A DNA stretch of 64,000 nt from Haloarculaceae archaeon H-GB1-1 (GCA_029688825.1 JARUKX010000005.1:62001-126000), one strand, 5' to 3'; numbered from the stretch's first letter, positions 25,455-35,443 are shown. Numbers and translations: made by a program. Notes: generated by a model not told the origin, from the letters alone.

Positions 25455-28400
25455 CCGCGGGCACCTCCCCGGAGAGGTCGATGCCGGTCACGGCGCTCAC
25501 GTTATCGTCCTGCATCGTGACGCCGATTGCCCGCTCGGACCGCTCCAGCAGCGCCGAGCGGTGGCTGACGACGACGAACTGCGCGTCGCCGGCCAGTTCG
25601 TCGACCAGTTCGCCGACGAGTTCGGCGTTCGCGGCGTCGAGGAAGGCGTCGACCTCGTCGAGCGCGTAGAACGGCGCGGGGTTGTACCGCTGGATGGCGA
25701 AGATGAACGCCAGCGCAGTCAGGGACTTCTCGCCCCCGCTCATGGCGTTGAGTCGCTGGATGGGCTTGTCGCCGGGCTGGGCCTTCATCGTCAGGCCGTC
25801 CTCGAACGGGTCGTCCTCGTTCTCCAGGTGGAGATGCCCTTCGCCGTTGGAGAGGCGCGCGAAGATGTCCTCGAAGTGGTCGTTGATGGCGTCGTACGCG
25901 TCCATGAACGTCTCCTTCTTGCGCGCCTCGTAGCTCTCGATGCGGTCGCGGATGCCCTCCGCCTCCTCGACGAGCGTCGCCTTCTTCTCCTCGAAGTCGT
26001 CGAGTTCCTCGGCGACGCGGTCGTACTCGTCGATGGCGAGCATGTTCACCGGCTCCAGCGCCTCCATCTCACCCTCCAGACGAGCAATCTCCGATTCGAC
26101 CTCGTCGTGGTCGGGCACGTCTTCAGGGTCGTAGTCGCCGACCTGGGCTTCGAGTTCGTCGATCTCCCAGTCGAGGCGTTCGACCTCCTCGCGCGCGTTC
26201 GAGAGCTTGCTCTCGACGGCGTTGGCCCGCTCTTTCTGCTCGTCGCGGGCCTCTTTCGCGGCGTCGAGGTCGTCTTTCAGGGCCGCGCGCTCCTCTTTGA
26301 GGTCGGCCAGTTCGTCTTCGAGGTCCGCAACGGCCTCCTCCTTCTCCGCGAGGACCTCTTTGCGGTCCGCGATCTTCTCCTCGAGGTCCGCGATCTTCTC
26401 TTGCTGCTCGGCCTTGCGGTTCTGTGCGGCCTCGATCTTGTCGTGGAGGTCGTCGATGGCGTCCTCGGCGTACTCCTTCTCCAGACCGAGTTCGTTCAGG
26501 TCGCCGTCGAGGTCGTCGATCTGGTCAGTCAGTTCGTCGATGTCGGCCCGTAGCTCGTCGGCCTCCGAGGTGAGTTTCGGGAGTTCCGAGTCCTCGACCT
26601 CCGACTCTAGCTCCTCGATGTCGGCCTCGACGACCGCGATCTCCTCGTTCTTCGCTTCGAGGTCGGCCTCCAGTTCGTCCATCCGGTCGGAGACCTCCTC
26701 GCGCTCGTCCTCGATGGCGTCGAGTTCCTCGGTGAGGGTCTCGATGCGTTCCCGCGCCTCCTCGATGTCGTTCTGCCGACGTTCGACGTCGGCCTCGATT
26801 TCGCGGACCTGGTCGGCGGCCTCGGACTGCCGGTCGCGGGCGTCGTCGAGCCGCTCCTCGACGTCTCGGACGTCGCCGCGGATGGACCGGCGCTCGTCTT
26901 CGAGTTCGTTGATACGCTGTGCGACCCGTTCGAGCTGGCCCTTGCCGCCGGAGAAGGAGTACCGCGACCCCTTCTTCGATCCGCCGGTCATCGCACCGCT
27001 CTTCTCGACGAGGTCGCCGTCGAGCGTGACGAGCCGGTAGTCGCCCATGTACTCCCTGGCGGTGTCGAGGTCCTCGACGACCACGGTGTCTCCGAGCACG
27101 TACGCGAACACGCCCGCGTACTCCGAGTCGAAGTCCACGAGGTTGTACGCGAAGTCGACGACGCCAGGGTCGTTCGGAAGCGACGGCAGCGACCGCTGGT
27201 GCATCTGCGTAATCGGCAGGAACGTGGCTCGACCCGCGTTCCGTGACTTGAGGTAGTCGATACAGCGCTGGCCGATGGAGTCGTCGTCCACGACGACGTT
27301 CGCCAGTCGACCGCCCGCAGCGGTCTCACAGGCCGTCGCGTACTGTGGGTCGACGCCGCCGAGCTGGCCGACGGTCCCGTGGACGCCGTCGATGCCGCCG
27401 TTCAGGACCGTCGTGACCGACCGTCCGTAGCCCGAATCGCCCGACTGCCCGGCGCGGGCTTCGAGTTCTGCGTACTCCTGTTGGGCCGCGTTGAGTTCGT
27501 CCTCGACGTCGTCGAGGTCCGACTGTAGCTCCTGTTTCTCCTGTTTGAGGTTCGCGACGACCTGCGCGATGTTCTCCTTGTTCTGCTCGGCCTTCCAGAG
27601 TTCGTCCTCGAGGTCCTCGATCTCGGCCTCGAGGTCCGGAATCTGCTCCTCGGTGGCCTCGATCTGCTCCTTCTTCTCTCGCTGTTCGTTCGAGCGACGA
27701 CGAGCCTCGTCGAGCAGGCGGTCCTGCTCGCGCTGGAGGTCGTTCTTCTCCGATTTCAGCTCCTCCAGCGTCGCCCGCTTCTCGTCGAGTTGCTCTTTGA
27801 CCTCCTCGAACTCCTCGCCGACCTCGTCGATGCGGGCTTCGACCTCGGCGAGTTCGGCCTCCTTCGACTGCACGTCCGCCTTGAGCGAGGACTTCGCGAC
27901 CTTCGTCTCGCGCATCTCGCTCTCGATGTCCTCGACGGTCTCCTGCTTGCGGTCGATCTGGACGAACGCCTGCCGACGCTCGCTCTCGGCCTCGTCGATC
28001 TTCTCCTCGGCCGTCTCGATGGCGTCGTTCAGCCGGGCGACGTCGCCTTTGACCTCCTCTATCTCGCGCTTGATGCGTAGCTGTTCGTCCTCGCCCTTGT
28101 GCTCGATCTCGTCGTTCAGTTCGGCGAGGTCGTCCTCCAGGCGCATGACCTTGCCCTGGCGCTCGTCGAGTTCGACCTGGAGTTCCTCGAGGTCGGACTC
28201 CAGGGTCTCGACCTTCGTGGAATACCGGTCGTGTTCCTCGCGCTTGTCCTCGAGTTCCGCGGCCTTTCGGTAGCCCTCGTACTCCTCTTTCGTCTCGCGG
28301 AGGTCCTGGTACTGCAGCGCGGTCTCGCGCTCGTCTTCGAGTTGTTCCAGTCGGTCTTGCTTCTCCTCGATTCGGAGCGTGGCCTCGTCGATGCGCTCCT

Positions 28401-29016
28401 CGACGACCTCCAGTTCCTCGAAGGCGTCGGCCTTCTTGGCGTCGAACTCCGCGACCCCCGCGATCTCGTCGATGATCTCCCGACGAGAGTACGGCGTCAT
28501 GTTGATGATCTCGGTCACGTCGCCCTGCATGACGACGTTGTATCCCTCCGGGGTGACGCCGGCCTGGGCCAGGAGATCCTGGATGTCCGAGAGATTGACC
28601 GAGCGGCCGTTGATGTAGTAGTAGGAGTAGTAGTTGGCGTCGGTCTCCTTGACGCGGCGCTTGATCGAGATCTCGTCGACGTCGCCGACGTTCTCGGTGC
28701 CCGCGGCGTTGCTGACCTGCGAACGGTCGAGTGTTCCGTCGGAATTGTTCAGGATGACCTCGACGCTGGCCTCGCGTTCGCCGGAGAACTCGGCGTCTTC
28801 CTCGTGGTGGCCTGCGTTGTAGATGAGATCGGTCAGCTTCTCGGCGCGGATGCCCGAGGTACGGGCGAGTCCGAGCGCGAACAGGACCGAGTCGATGATG
28901 TTCGATTTTCCGGAGCCGTTCGGGCCGCTGACGGTCGTGAAGTCCTCGTAGAACGGAATGCGAGTCTTTCTGCCGAAGCTCTTGAAGTTGTCAAGTACGA
29001 GCTCTTTGATGTGCAT
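25447..29016 (-). CDS. smc: Chromosome segregation protein SMC
   Basis: A 1189-residue condensin ATPase. The Walker A loop GPNGSGKSN is at residues 31-39. Two long coiled coils flank a hinge around the VVVDDDSIGQRCIDYLKSRNAG region. The C-terminal head has signature LNAMSGGEKSLTALAFIFAIQ and Walker B FYALDEVDAFLDAAN. Full family length. It lies between the coiled-coil gene at 29041 (24-nt gap) and scpA (8-nt overlap), one operon. Confidence 0.97.
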   Translation of the reverse strand: MHIKELVLDNFKSFGRKTRIPFYEDFTTVSGPNGSGKSNIIDSVLFALGLARTSGIRAEKLTDLIYNAGHHEEDAEFSGEREASVEVILNNSDGTLDRSQVSNAAGTENVGDVDEISIKRRVKETDANYYSYYYINGRSVNLSDIQDLLAQAGVTPEGYNVVMQGDVTEIINMTPYSRREIIDEIAGVAEFDAKKADAFEELEVVEERIDEATLRIEEKQDRLEQLEDERETALQYQDLRETKEEYEGYRKAAELEDKREEHDRYSTKVETLESDLEELQVELDERQGKVMRLEDDLAELNDEIEHKGEDEQLRIKREIEEVKGDVARLNDAIETAEEKIDEAESERRQAFVQIDRKQETVEDIESEMRETKVAKSSLKADVQSKEAELAEVEARIDEVGEEFEEVKEQLDEKRATLEELKSEKNDLQREQDRLLDEARRRSNEQREKKEQIEATEEQIPDLEAEIEDLEDELWKAEQNKENIAQVVANLKQEKQELQSDLDDVEDELNAAQQEYAELEARAGQSGDSGYGRSVTTVLNGGIDGVHGTVGQLGGVDPQYATACETAAGGRLANVVVDDDSIGQRCIDYLKSRNAGRATFLPITQMHQRSLPSLPNDPGVVDFAYNLVDFDSEYAGVFAYVLGDTVVVEDLDTAREYMGDYRLVTLDGDLVEKSGAMTGGSKKGSRYSFSGGKGQLERVAQRINELEDERRSIRGDVRDVEERLDDARDRQSEAADQVREIEADVERRQNDIEEARERIETLTEELDAIEDEREEVSDRMDELEADLEAKNEEIAVVEADIEELESEVEDSELPKLTSEADELRADIDELTDQIDDLDGDLNELGLEKEYAEDAIDDLHDKIEAAQNRKAEQQEKIADLEEKIADRKEVLAEKEEAVADLEDELADLKEERAALKDDLDAAKEARDEQKERANAVESKLSNAREEVERLDWEIDELEAQVGDYDPEDVPDHDEVESEIARLEGEMEALEPVNMLAIDEYDRVAEELDDFEEKKATLVEEAEGIRDRIESYEARKKETFMDAYDAINDHFEDIFARLSNGEGHLHLENEDDPFEDGLTMKAQPGDKPIQRLNAMSGGEKSLTALAFIFAIQRYNPAPFYALDEVDAFLDAANAELVGELVDELAGDAQFVVVSHRSALLERSERAIGVTMQDDNVSAVTGIDLSGEVPADD

Positions 29017-29040
29017 GGGACGCTCGTGGGGAGTCCAGAA

Positions 29041-29307
29041 TCAGGCGACGATGATGTCGCTGGACTCTGACTCCGTGTTGTCGCCCTCGTCGCTCCCCTC
29101 TGCCTTAGGTGTGTCGGCCGACGTTTCCGCTGGAGATTTCGGTGTCTCGGCGTCGCTCTCGGCCGAAACGCCGAGGTCCTCGTCGATGGCGTTCTCCAGT
29201 TCACGGATGCGAACCTTGCATTCGACGAGTTCGTCCGTGAGTCCCTCGACGGAGGCTTCCAGTTCCTTGACGCGTTCCTCTAATTTCTCGACGCGATTGG
29301 GAGACAT
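29041..29307 (-). CDS. Small coiled-coil protein upstream of smc (DUF7518 type)
   Basis: An 88-residue protein: a leucine-rich coiled coil (RVEKLEERVKELEASVEGL, KVRIRELENAIDED) then a Ser/Glu/Asp-rich tail. The start ATG 29307 (MSPNRVEK) is supported by a TTTATG TATA box 27 nt upstream. It heads the smc-scpA operon, so a chromosome-organisation role is possible but unproven. Confidence 0.8.
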   Translation of the reverse strand: MSPNRVEKLEERVKELEASVEGLTDELVECKVRIRELENAIDEDLGVSAESDAETPKSPAETSADTPKAEGSDEGDNTESESSDIIVA

Positions 29308-29331
29308 ACACTGATTGGGTCGCTCACCCGC

Positions 29332-29337
29332 CATAAA
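29332..29337 (-). promoter_or_regulatory. TATA box of the smc operon
   Basis: TTTATG on the minus strand 27 nt before ATG 29307, predicting a leaderless transcript for the coiled-coil gene, smc and scpA. Confidence 0.5.
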
Positions 29338-29510
29338 GGCTCGTCAGACATTGACACGAGAATTGATAGGTGAGCGAGAGTACCTTCGAAGGAACTATCC
29401 AAACGCATATGAATGTAAGACAATACCATACATATTCGGCTTTTCAAGAGTGATAATTTACCAGGAAGAGCTAAATGACGTTGTGGGATACTCTTGGCCC
29501 GATGGAAGGC

Positions 29511-31025
29511 ATGGATACGGATCCGTATATCTCAGGAGAAACCAGGTCAACGGTCGACGGAAAGGAGCTCACGGAGAATATCGGGATCGACAGCGCGGAG
29601 ATGGAGTGGCGAAAACGGTTCACGAAGTTCGACGAGGCCGACGAACGCCGGTTGGAGGAGATGCAGGACACGTTCGACGGCGTCGCCGACGACCTCGTCG
29701 AAGAGTTCTACGAGCACCTGCAATCGGACCCGAAGTCGGCGAAGTTCTTCGACCGGTCCTCGAAGGGCGTGGACGCGCTCAAGCGGACGCAGACGGAGTA
29801 CCTCCGCGACCTCGGCCGTGGGTCCTACGGAGAAGAGTACTTCGAGCGGCGAGCGCGAATCGGGAAGCTCCACGACATGCTGGATCTCGGGCCGAAGGTG
29901 TATCTGGGCGCGTACTCGCTCTACTACGAGGGGTTGCTCGAAGCGATCGGAGAGGACGTGCAGGCCGAGGTGAAAGAGAGCGTCCGTGACGATTCCGAGC
30001 CAGCCGACGTCGAAGCGGCCGTGACCGACGCCGTCGACGACGCGATGGAGATGGTCGTCGAACGGTCGATGTCGGTCATGAAGCTGCTCTTGCTGGACCA
30101 GCAGGTGGTGATGGACACCTACATCGACTCCTACTCCGACGTCGAGGATGAACTGGATCGACAACGGGAAGTCGCCGGAGAGATTTCAGAGGCGACGTTC
30201 GAACTGGAACAGGCCGCCACCGACATCGCCGAGAGCACGAACGACATCGACGCCATCGCTGGCAAGCAGACCGACAACATGGAGGACATCTCTCGGGAGG
30301 TGTCGAACCTCAGCGCGACCATCGAAGAGGTCGCGTCGACGGCCGACGAGGTGGACGCGACGAGTTCGAGGGCCGAGGACCTCGCCGTCGAAGGGCAGGA
30401 TTCCGCGGAGCAGGCCATCGACGTGATGCACGACGTGAGCGACTCCGCCGAGTCCGTGGCCGACGAGGTCGACCAGCTTCAGGACCGAGTGAGCGAGATC
30501 GACGACGTCGTCGAGGTCATCAACGACATCGCCGAACAGACGAACATCCTCGCGCTGAACGCGTCCATCGAGGCCGCGCGCGCAGGGGAAGCGGGAAGCG
30601 GCTTCGCAGTCGTCGCCGACGAGGTCAAGAGCCTCGCCGAGGAGTCCCAGGACTACGCCGGCGAGATCGAGTCGCTCGTGACGACCATCCAGGACGACAC
30701 GGAGGAGACTGTCGACAGCCTGGAGACGACGACGGACCAGGTCGAAGACGGCATCGACCGCGTCGAGCAGTCGATGGAGAAACTGACCGACATCGTCGCC
30801 GCCGTCACCGAGACCTCCGAGGGGATACAGGAGGTCGCCGACGCCACGGACGATCAGGCGTCGAGCGCCGCCGCTGTGGCCGGGATGATAGACGATGCCG
30901 TCGAAGAACTCGACGACATCGCCAGCGAGATCAGCGACGTCGCTGCGGCCAACGAACAGCAGGTCACACAGGTCAGCGACCTCAACGACGCCGCGCAGCG
31001 TCTCGCCGACGGAGAGAGCGTCTGA
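29511..31025 (+). CDS. Globin-coupled aerotaxis transducer (HemAT-like)
   Basis: A 504-residue soluble chemoreceptor. Residues about 30-190 form a sensor globin with proximal His121 in ARIGKLHDMLDLGPKVYLGAY. The rest is a methyl-accepting domain with the CheA-contact tip EQTNILALNASIEAARAGE and VVADEVKSLAEES. No membrane segment. It likely senses oxygen through heme. Start ATG 29511 gives the length of Halobacterium HemAT; ATGs at 29475 and 29502 are upstream options, but the TATA-like element at about 29450 puts the transcript start near or past 29475. Confidence 0.93.
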   Translation: MDTDPYISGETRSTVDGKELTENIGIDSAEMEWRKRFTKFDEADERRLEEMQDTFDGVADDLVEEFYEHLQSDPKSAKFFDRSSKGVDALKRTQTEYLRDLGRGSYGEEYFERRARIGKLHDMLDLGPKVYLGAYSLYYEGLLEAIGEDVQAEVKESVRDDSEPADVEAAVTDAVDDAMEMVVERSMSVMKLLLLDQQVVMDTYIDSYSDVEDELDRQREVAGEISEATFELEQAATDIAESTNDIDAIAGKQTDNMEDISREVSNLSATIEEVASTADEVDATSSRAEDLAVEGQDSAEQAIDVMHDVSDSAESVADEVDQLQDRVSEIDDVVEVINDIAEQTNILALNASIEAARAGEAGSGFAVVADEVKSLAEESQDYAGEIESLVTTIQDDTEETVDSLETTTDQVEDGIDRVEQSMEKLTDIVAAVTETSEGIQEVADATDDQASSAAAVAGMIDDAVEELDDIASEISDVAAANEQQVTQVSDLNDAAQRLADGESV

Positions 31026-31053
31026 CGGACCTCTCGACGGCGGGTCGTTAGCC

Positions 31054-31058
31054 TTTAG
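31054..31058 (+). promoter_or_regulatory. TATA box for gatB
   Basis: TTTAG within CCTTTAGCC, 27 nt before the ATG at 31083; predicts a leaderless mRNA. Confidence 0.45.
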
Positions 31059-31082
31059 CCGGACCATACCGAACCGCGGGTA

Positions 31083-32567
31083 ATGACCGCCAAAGCCGTC
31101 GAGAGCGGGGACCTCGCGACTGTCATCGGCCTGGAGGTCCACGTCCAACTCGAAACGGAGACGAAGATCTTCTGTGGTTGTTCGACAGACGTGGAGGACG
31201 ACGAGCCGAACACGCACACCTGTCCCGTCTGTCTCGGCCTCCCCGGCGCGCTGCCCGTCCTGAACGAGGGGGCCGTCGAGGCCGCCGTCAAGATCGGTAA
31301 GGCCATCGACGCCGACATCCCCGAGGAGACGACGTTCCACCGGAAGAACTACTACTACCCCGACCTCCCGAAGAACTTCCAGATCACCCAGTACGACGCG
31401 CCGATCTGCCAGGACGGGGAACTGGAGTTCTCCGTCGAGGGACAACGGACGAGCGTCGGTATCCGTCGCGCACACCTCGAAGAGGACCCCGGCAGCCTCC
31501 AGCACAAGGGCGGCTCCATCGACACTGCCGACTACACGCTCGTCGACTACAACCGTGCGGGCACGCCGCTGATGGAGATCGTCACCCGACCCGACTTCCG
31601 CAGCCCCGACGAGGTCCGTGCCTTCCTCGCCAAACTGGAGGAGGTCCTCGAATATCTGGGCGTGTTCGACGCGACCCGTGACGGCTCGCTCCGCGTCGAC
31701 GCGAACCTCTCCATCGTCGACGCCGAGGAAGTCTCCGGCGACGGCACGATCGACGCGTCCGTCCTCGAAGACGCCAACCGGACCGAGGTCAAGAACATCT
31801 CCAGCCACAAGGGCGCGGAGAAGGCGCTGGCCTACGAGGAGACGCGCCAGAAGAACGCCATCAGCCGCGGCCGCGCCGTCGAGCAAGAGACCCGCCACTG
31901 GGACGAGTCGAAGGGGATCACGCTCTCGATGCGCTCGAAGGAAGAGGAGAAGGACTACCGGTACTTCCGCGAGGCCGACCTCCCGCCGCTCCGGGTGAGC
32001 CACTGGAAGGACGAGATTCCGATTCCGGAACTCCCCGACGCCCGCCGCGAGCGCTTCCAGTCCGAGTACGGCCTGAGCGACGAGGCCGCATCGAAGCTCA
32101 CCTCGACGAAGCAGGTCGCGGACTTCTACGAGGACGTCGCCGAGCAGTTCGACCCCGACCTCGCCGCGACGTGGGTCGCCGACAACCTCCTCGGCGAACT
32201 GAACTACCGCGACATGCTGCTCACCGACGTCGCCGACCGCTTCGACGAGGTGACGCGACTGGTCGAACTCGTCGCCGAGGAGGAGATCACCGCGAAGAAC
32301 GCCCGCGAGACGGTTCTGCGGTCGATGCTCGACGACGAACTCGATCCCGACACCATCGTCGAACAGGAGGGACTCGGCAAGACGGGCGAGGACGAGGTCG
32401 CCGCCGCCGTCACCGAAGCCATCGAAGAGAACCCCGACGCCGTCGAGGACTTCCACGCAGGCGAGGACGGCGCACTGAACTTCCTCGTCGGCCAGGTCAT
32501 GCAGAAGACCGGCGGGAGCGCGGACCCCGGACAGGTCAATCAGCTCCTGCGGGACGAACTGACGTAG
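31083..32567 (+). CDS. gatB: Asp/Glu-tRNA amidotransferase subunit B
   Basis: A 494-residue subunit of GatCAB, which amidates mis-charged Asp-tRNA(Asn) or Glu-tRNA(Gln). Signature VIGLEVHVQL is at the start, then the zinc site CGCSTDVEDDEPNTHTCPVC. The middle holds the kinase-like GatB fold (FPKNF-type NYYYPDLPKNFQITQYD) and the C-terminal YqeY-like tail (VEDFHAGEDGALNFLVGQVM). The AspRS here (41844) is probably the non-discriminating type that makes its substrate. Confidence 0.96.
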   Translation: MTAKAVESGDLATVIGLEVHVQLETETKIFCGCSTDVEDDEPNTHTCPVCLGLPGALPVLNEGAVEAAVKIGKAIDADIPEETTFHRKNYYYPDLPKNFQITQYDAPICQDGELEFSVEGQRTSVGIRRAHLEEDPGSLQHKGGSIDTADYTLVDYNRAGTPLMEIVTRPDFRSPDEVRAFLAKLEEVLEYLGVFDATRDGSLRVDANLSIVDAEEVSGDGTIDASVLEDANRTEVKNISSHKGAEKALAYEETRQKNAISRGRAVEQETRHWDESKGITLSMRSKEEEKDYRYFREADLPPLRVSHWKDEIPIPELPDARRERFQSEYGLSDEAASKLTSTKQVADFYEDVAEQFDPDLAATWVADNLLGELNYRDMLLTDVADRFDEVTRLVELVAEEEITAKNARETVLRSMLDDELDPDTIVEQEGLGKTGEDEVAAAVTEAIEENPDAVEDFHAGEDGALNFLVGQVMQKTGGSADPGQVNQLLRDELT

Positions 32568-32686
32568 TATTCGGACGCTCCGGTCCAGTTTTCACGCCAC
32601 GGGGTGCCACCGGGACCGACGACCGGAGGAACGCCCTTTCACACGCTCGCACAGGCGTTTTGACAGTCGGTGGAGTAGTCCCCGCT

Positions 32687-33739
32687 ATGTCTGACGCGGA
32701 CCAAGAGCGATGCGACTACCGGCTCACGGTCGGCCAGGTTCACGACGACATCGAGGCCGAGCCGTGCGAGCGTCCCGTCTGGGAGGACCACGACCGGTGT
32801 TTCTGGCACGCCCCCGTCGAGGAGAAGACGAGCAAGATGCTCGACGAGGCCGAGGTCGGGAACGGGGACGACCTCGACGGAGCGTATCTCCGAGAAGCGG
32901 TGTTCGCCACCGAGGATCTGTTCCGCGGTCGGTCGCTTATCGGGGCGGACTTCGCCGGTGCGGACGTGAAGGGAACGGACTTCAGCGAGGCGGACCTGAC
33001 GCTGGCGAACATGTCGGACGTGAGCGCGATCAATGCCGACTTCGAGGGGGCGAACCTCGAAGGAGCGATCCTCACCAACGCCGACCTTCGACAGGCGACG
33101 CTCACCGACGCTCGGCTACACGAGACCATTCTCACCGACATGCACATCGGCGGCGGGACCACGATCGGGGACGTCAACGTCTACGACCGGGAAAACGCTC
33201 CACCGGACATCGTCGAGGACCAGCCGCTCGACGCCGCCGCGTGGGTGTATCGGCAACTGCAGACACTCTATCAGTCCAACGGTCTCGCGGAGTTGGCCCG
33301 GCAGAGCTACTTCATGGAGAAAGACACGCGACGACGACTCGCATGGGAGAAACAGAGGTACACATCGGCACTCAAACAGGAACTCTCGCGGTGGGTGATG
33401 CGCTACGGGGAGAGTCCCTACCGGGTACTTCTCACGTCCCTGTTCGTCATCGTCCTGTTCGCCGTCATGTTCCCGCTCACGGGCGGAATCCAGGAGGGCC
33501 GGGATGGCCAGGACATTACCTACGTGATCCAGAACCCCGAGGTAGCACCGATGTGGTGGGTCGGGAGGGTGCTGTTCAAGAGTCTCTACTTCAGCGTCGT
33601 CACGTTCGCCACACTCGGGTACGGCGACATCCAACCGATCGGCCCCTGGGCACGGTTCCTCGCCGGCATCGAATCACTACTCGGCGCGCTGCTGGCCGCG
33701 TTGCTCGTGTTCGTGCTGGCACGGATCGTCACGTGGTGA
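32687..33739 (+). CDS. Pentapeptide-repeat protein fused to a K+ channel pore
   Basis: A 350-residue fusion. The N-terminus carries Cys9, Cys27, Cys38 and His41, a possible zinc site. Residues about 65-150 are pentapeptide repeats of the A(D/N)LxX type (GADFAGADVKGTDFSEADLTLAN), a right-handed quadrilateral helix. A helical linker precedes two membrane helices (about 247-265 and 325-347) with a pore loop and selectivity filter TLGYGD at 309-314. It is an Ion_trans_2-type potassium channel gated or localised by its cytoplasmic part. ATG 32687. Confidence 0.88.
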   Translation: MSDADQERCDYRLTVGQVHDDIEAEPCERPVWEDHDRCFWHAPVEEKTSKMLDEAEVGNGDDLDGAYLREAVFATEDLFRGRSLIGADFAGADVKGTDFSEADLTLANMSDVSAINADFEGANLEGAILTNADLRQATLTDARLHETILTDMHIGGGTTIGDVNVYDRENAPPDIVEDQPLDAAAWVYRQLQTLYQSNGLAELARQSYFMEKDTRRRLAWEKQRYTSALKQELSRWVMRYGESPYRVLLTSLFVIVLFAVMFPLTGGIQEGRDGQDITYVIQNPEVAPMWWVGRVLFKSLYFSVVTFATLGYGDIQPIGPWARFLAGIESLLGALLAALLVFVLARIVTW

Positions 33740-33806
33740 CGCTTCGTCCGGAGCCTCGATTCGAGCCTGACGTCGCCGGGCAGTTCGACGAGACCGACGG
33801 AACCGG

Positions 33807-35123
33807 TCAGTTCCAGGGGCTATCTCCGCCGAGGTGTCCGACTCCGTCACCGGACGGAATGCGGTCCGGACACGACGTCGCTGGCTCGCCTGCCGTTTTT
33901 CCAGTGTAGTCGTTCCCACAGATGACGTCCTGCGCTTCGAGCCCTGTATCTGGCATGACCGCAATCGCGCTCTCCTCGTTGTCCGTGAGTTCGTTCCCGT
34001 ACACCGCGTTGCCGGTCGACGCATCGAAGTACTCCTCCGGAAGGTCCTCCTCACCCGAGAAATCCTCAAAGCGGCTGTACACCGGTGCGATACCGATTCC
34101 GTGGCCCGAATTGTTCGAGATGTCACACCAGCGGACCACGGAGTCGCGAGCCGCGAGTCGAATCGCACTCCGAAACCCGATGCCGTGTCGCATCGTCGGA
34201 TGGCTCGACCCGCTGCTCGTACAGTACTCGATCGTCACGTTCGAGGTGCCCGGCTTGGCGTCGATGAACTCGGCGTTGGGGTGACCGGCACTGTTGTCGA
34301 TGTGGTGGACGTGGACGCCACTGGACGTGTCCGGTTCGTGGGCTATCTTCGGCAACTGCCGCATTTGCTGTTCCTTCCCGAGGGTCGTCGGAGCGGTCCC
34401 GATGTAGACGACCTCGCCGTTGTGGTGTTTGTCACCGAACTTCAGCATCGCCATTCCAGCCGGGCCGAAGACTTCGAACTCCCCGATTTCGGCGTCCTCG
34501 ACGCGGGACACCTGGATGAGCGCCCGACTGGAGTTGCCGACTGCGTGCGGTTTGATGACCAGATTCCGGTGGTAGTGGTCCGGCGAGTACGCCACGTGAC
34601 GGGCACCGATCACCGACCGGACGTACGAGGACATCTCGTCGGGATTGGCTGGGTCGGCGAGCCCGTCGAACGTGAGCCCGCGGACGTGAATGTGCGAGTG
34701 CCAGATGTTCAACCCGCCCCAGACGAACGGGTCGTCTATCTTGGGCGACCCCCTGAAAACGGCGTCGGGAGGACCGGTGAGCGTAATCGGTGCGTCGGGC
34801 TCGCCGCTCCGGACGGTAGTGACGGTCTCCGTGTACTCGCCCGGGAGAGCAGTGATGGTGTCACCGGGCGTCGCGACGTCGAACGCGTCCTGAATCGAGT
34901 CCAGCGGGTCTTTCCGGGACCCCGTGGCATCGTCGCTCCCCGTTGGACTGACGAAAATCTCGTCGCGAGCCTCGGGACCCGGCCGGGTCGTCGCCGTGGT
35001 CGCGGTCGTGACACTCCCGTTTGACTCCGTCACGGTATCGGAGTCGGACCCGTTCGACTGACATCCTGCGACCCCGACTCCCGAAACGGTCCCCGTGACG
35101 GCGAGAAATCGACGTCGATACAC
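33807..35123 (-). CDS. Secreted right-handed beta-helix lipoprotein (GTG start)
   Basis: A 438-residue exported protein. Tat-like YRRRFLAV leads into a lipobox ending in Cys (VGVAGC), then a Thr/Ser-rich linker. The body starts with a DUF1565-like block (IFVSPTGSDDATGSRKDPLDSIQDAF) and continues as parallel beta-helix repeats rich in N, G and H, as in polysaccharide lyases or carbohydrate-binding proteins. GTG 35123 is chosen because a TATA box lies 27-29 nt upstream. A longer frame from 35162 would contain that box. Confidence 0.8.
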   Translation of the reverse strand: MYRRRFLAVTGTVSGVGVAGCQSNGSDSDTVTESNGSVTTATTATTRPGPEARDEIFVSPTGSDDATGSRKDPLDSIQDAFDVATPGDTITALPGEYTETVTTVRSGEPDAPITLTGPPDAVFRGSPKIDDPFVWGGLNIWHSHIHVRGLTFDGLADPANPDEMSSYVRSVIGARHVAYSPDHYHRNLVIKPHAVGNSSRALIQVSRVEDAEIGEFEVFGPAGMAMLKFGDKHHNGEVVYIGTAPTTLGKEQQMRQLPKIAHEPDTSSGVHVHHIDNSAGHPNAEFIDAKPGTSNVTIEYCTSSGSSHPTMRHGIGFRSAIRLAARDSVVRWCDISNNSGHGIGIAPVYSRFEDFSGEEDLPEEYFDASTGNAVYGNELTDNEESAIAVMPDTGLEAQDVICGNDYTGKTAGEPATSCPDRIPSGDGVGHLGGDSPWN

Positions 35124-35147
35124 GATCGTACTCTCTCGGAGACCAAC

Positions 35148-35157
35148 ATAATAATTT
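35148..35157 (-). promoter_or_regulatory. TATA box for the beta-helix lipoprotein
   Basis: AAATTATTAT on the minus strand, centred about 29 nt before GTG 35123; it decides the start codon on a leaderless transcript. Confidence 0.5.
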
Positions 35158-35245
35158 CTCACATGCGAGCCGCCGGAAAACTGCGACAGTAGATGTGATT
35201 ACCGTCTCGACGGCTCGCCGGTCACGCCACGTCGGTCTAACCCGA

Positions 35246-35443
35246 CTACCTTCCGAACCGCCGCGCTACTCTGAGCAACAGCGAGACGGCCGTCCCCAAT
35301 CCGGGAACTCGCGTCGAGAGCGCGGCGGCACCGAGCAGGAGGAGGCCGCTTCCCGGCCGTCCGCGAACGAACGCGAGCGCGGCGTCGACGATGGTCGAGA
35401 CGATGCTGGCACGGTTCAGGACGGATGCGTTTGCTGTGGTCAT
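35246..35443 (-). CDS. Small hydrophobic protein, probable
   Basis: A 65-residue frame starting MTTANASVLNRASIVSTIVD. It has a long hydrophobic centre (VRGRPGSGLLLLGAAALSTRV) and a basic C-terminus (LLLRVARRFGR), so it is likely a membrane-associated protein. ATG 35443 is 11 codons inside a longer frame. No family recognised. Confidence 0.5.
   Translation of the reverse strand: MTTANASVLNRASIVSTIVDAALAFVRGRPGSGLLLLGAAALSTRVPGLGTAVSLLLRVARRFGR

Noticed and set aside
29475-29510. Earlier ATGs for the HemAT-like transducer
   Set aside because: The TATA-like element would sit within or next to them, and the shorter start matches the known HemAT length; not certain.
30186-32456. 756-codon open frame on the minus strand
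   Set aside because: Antisense to the HemAT-like gene and gatB, both clearly real.
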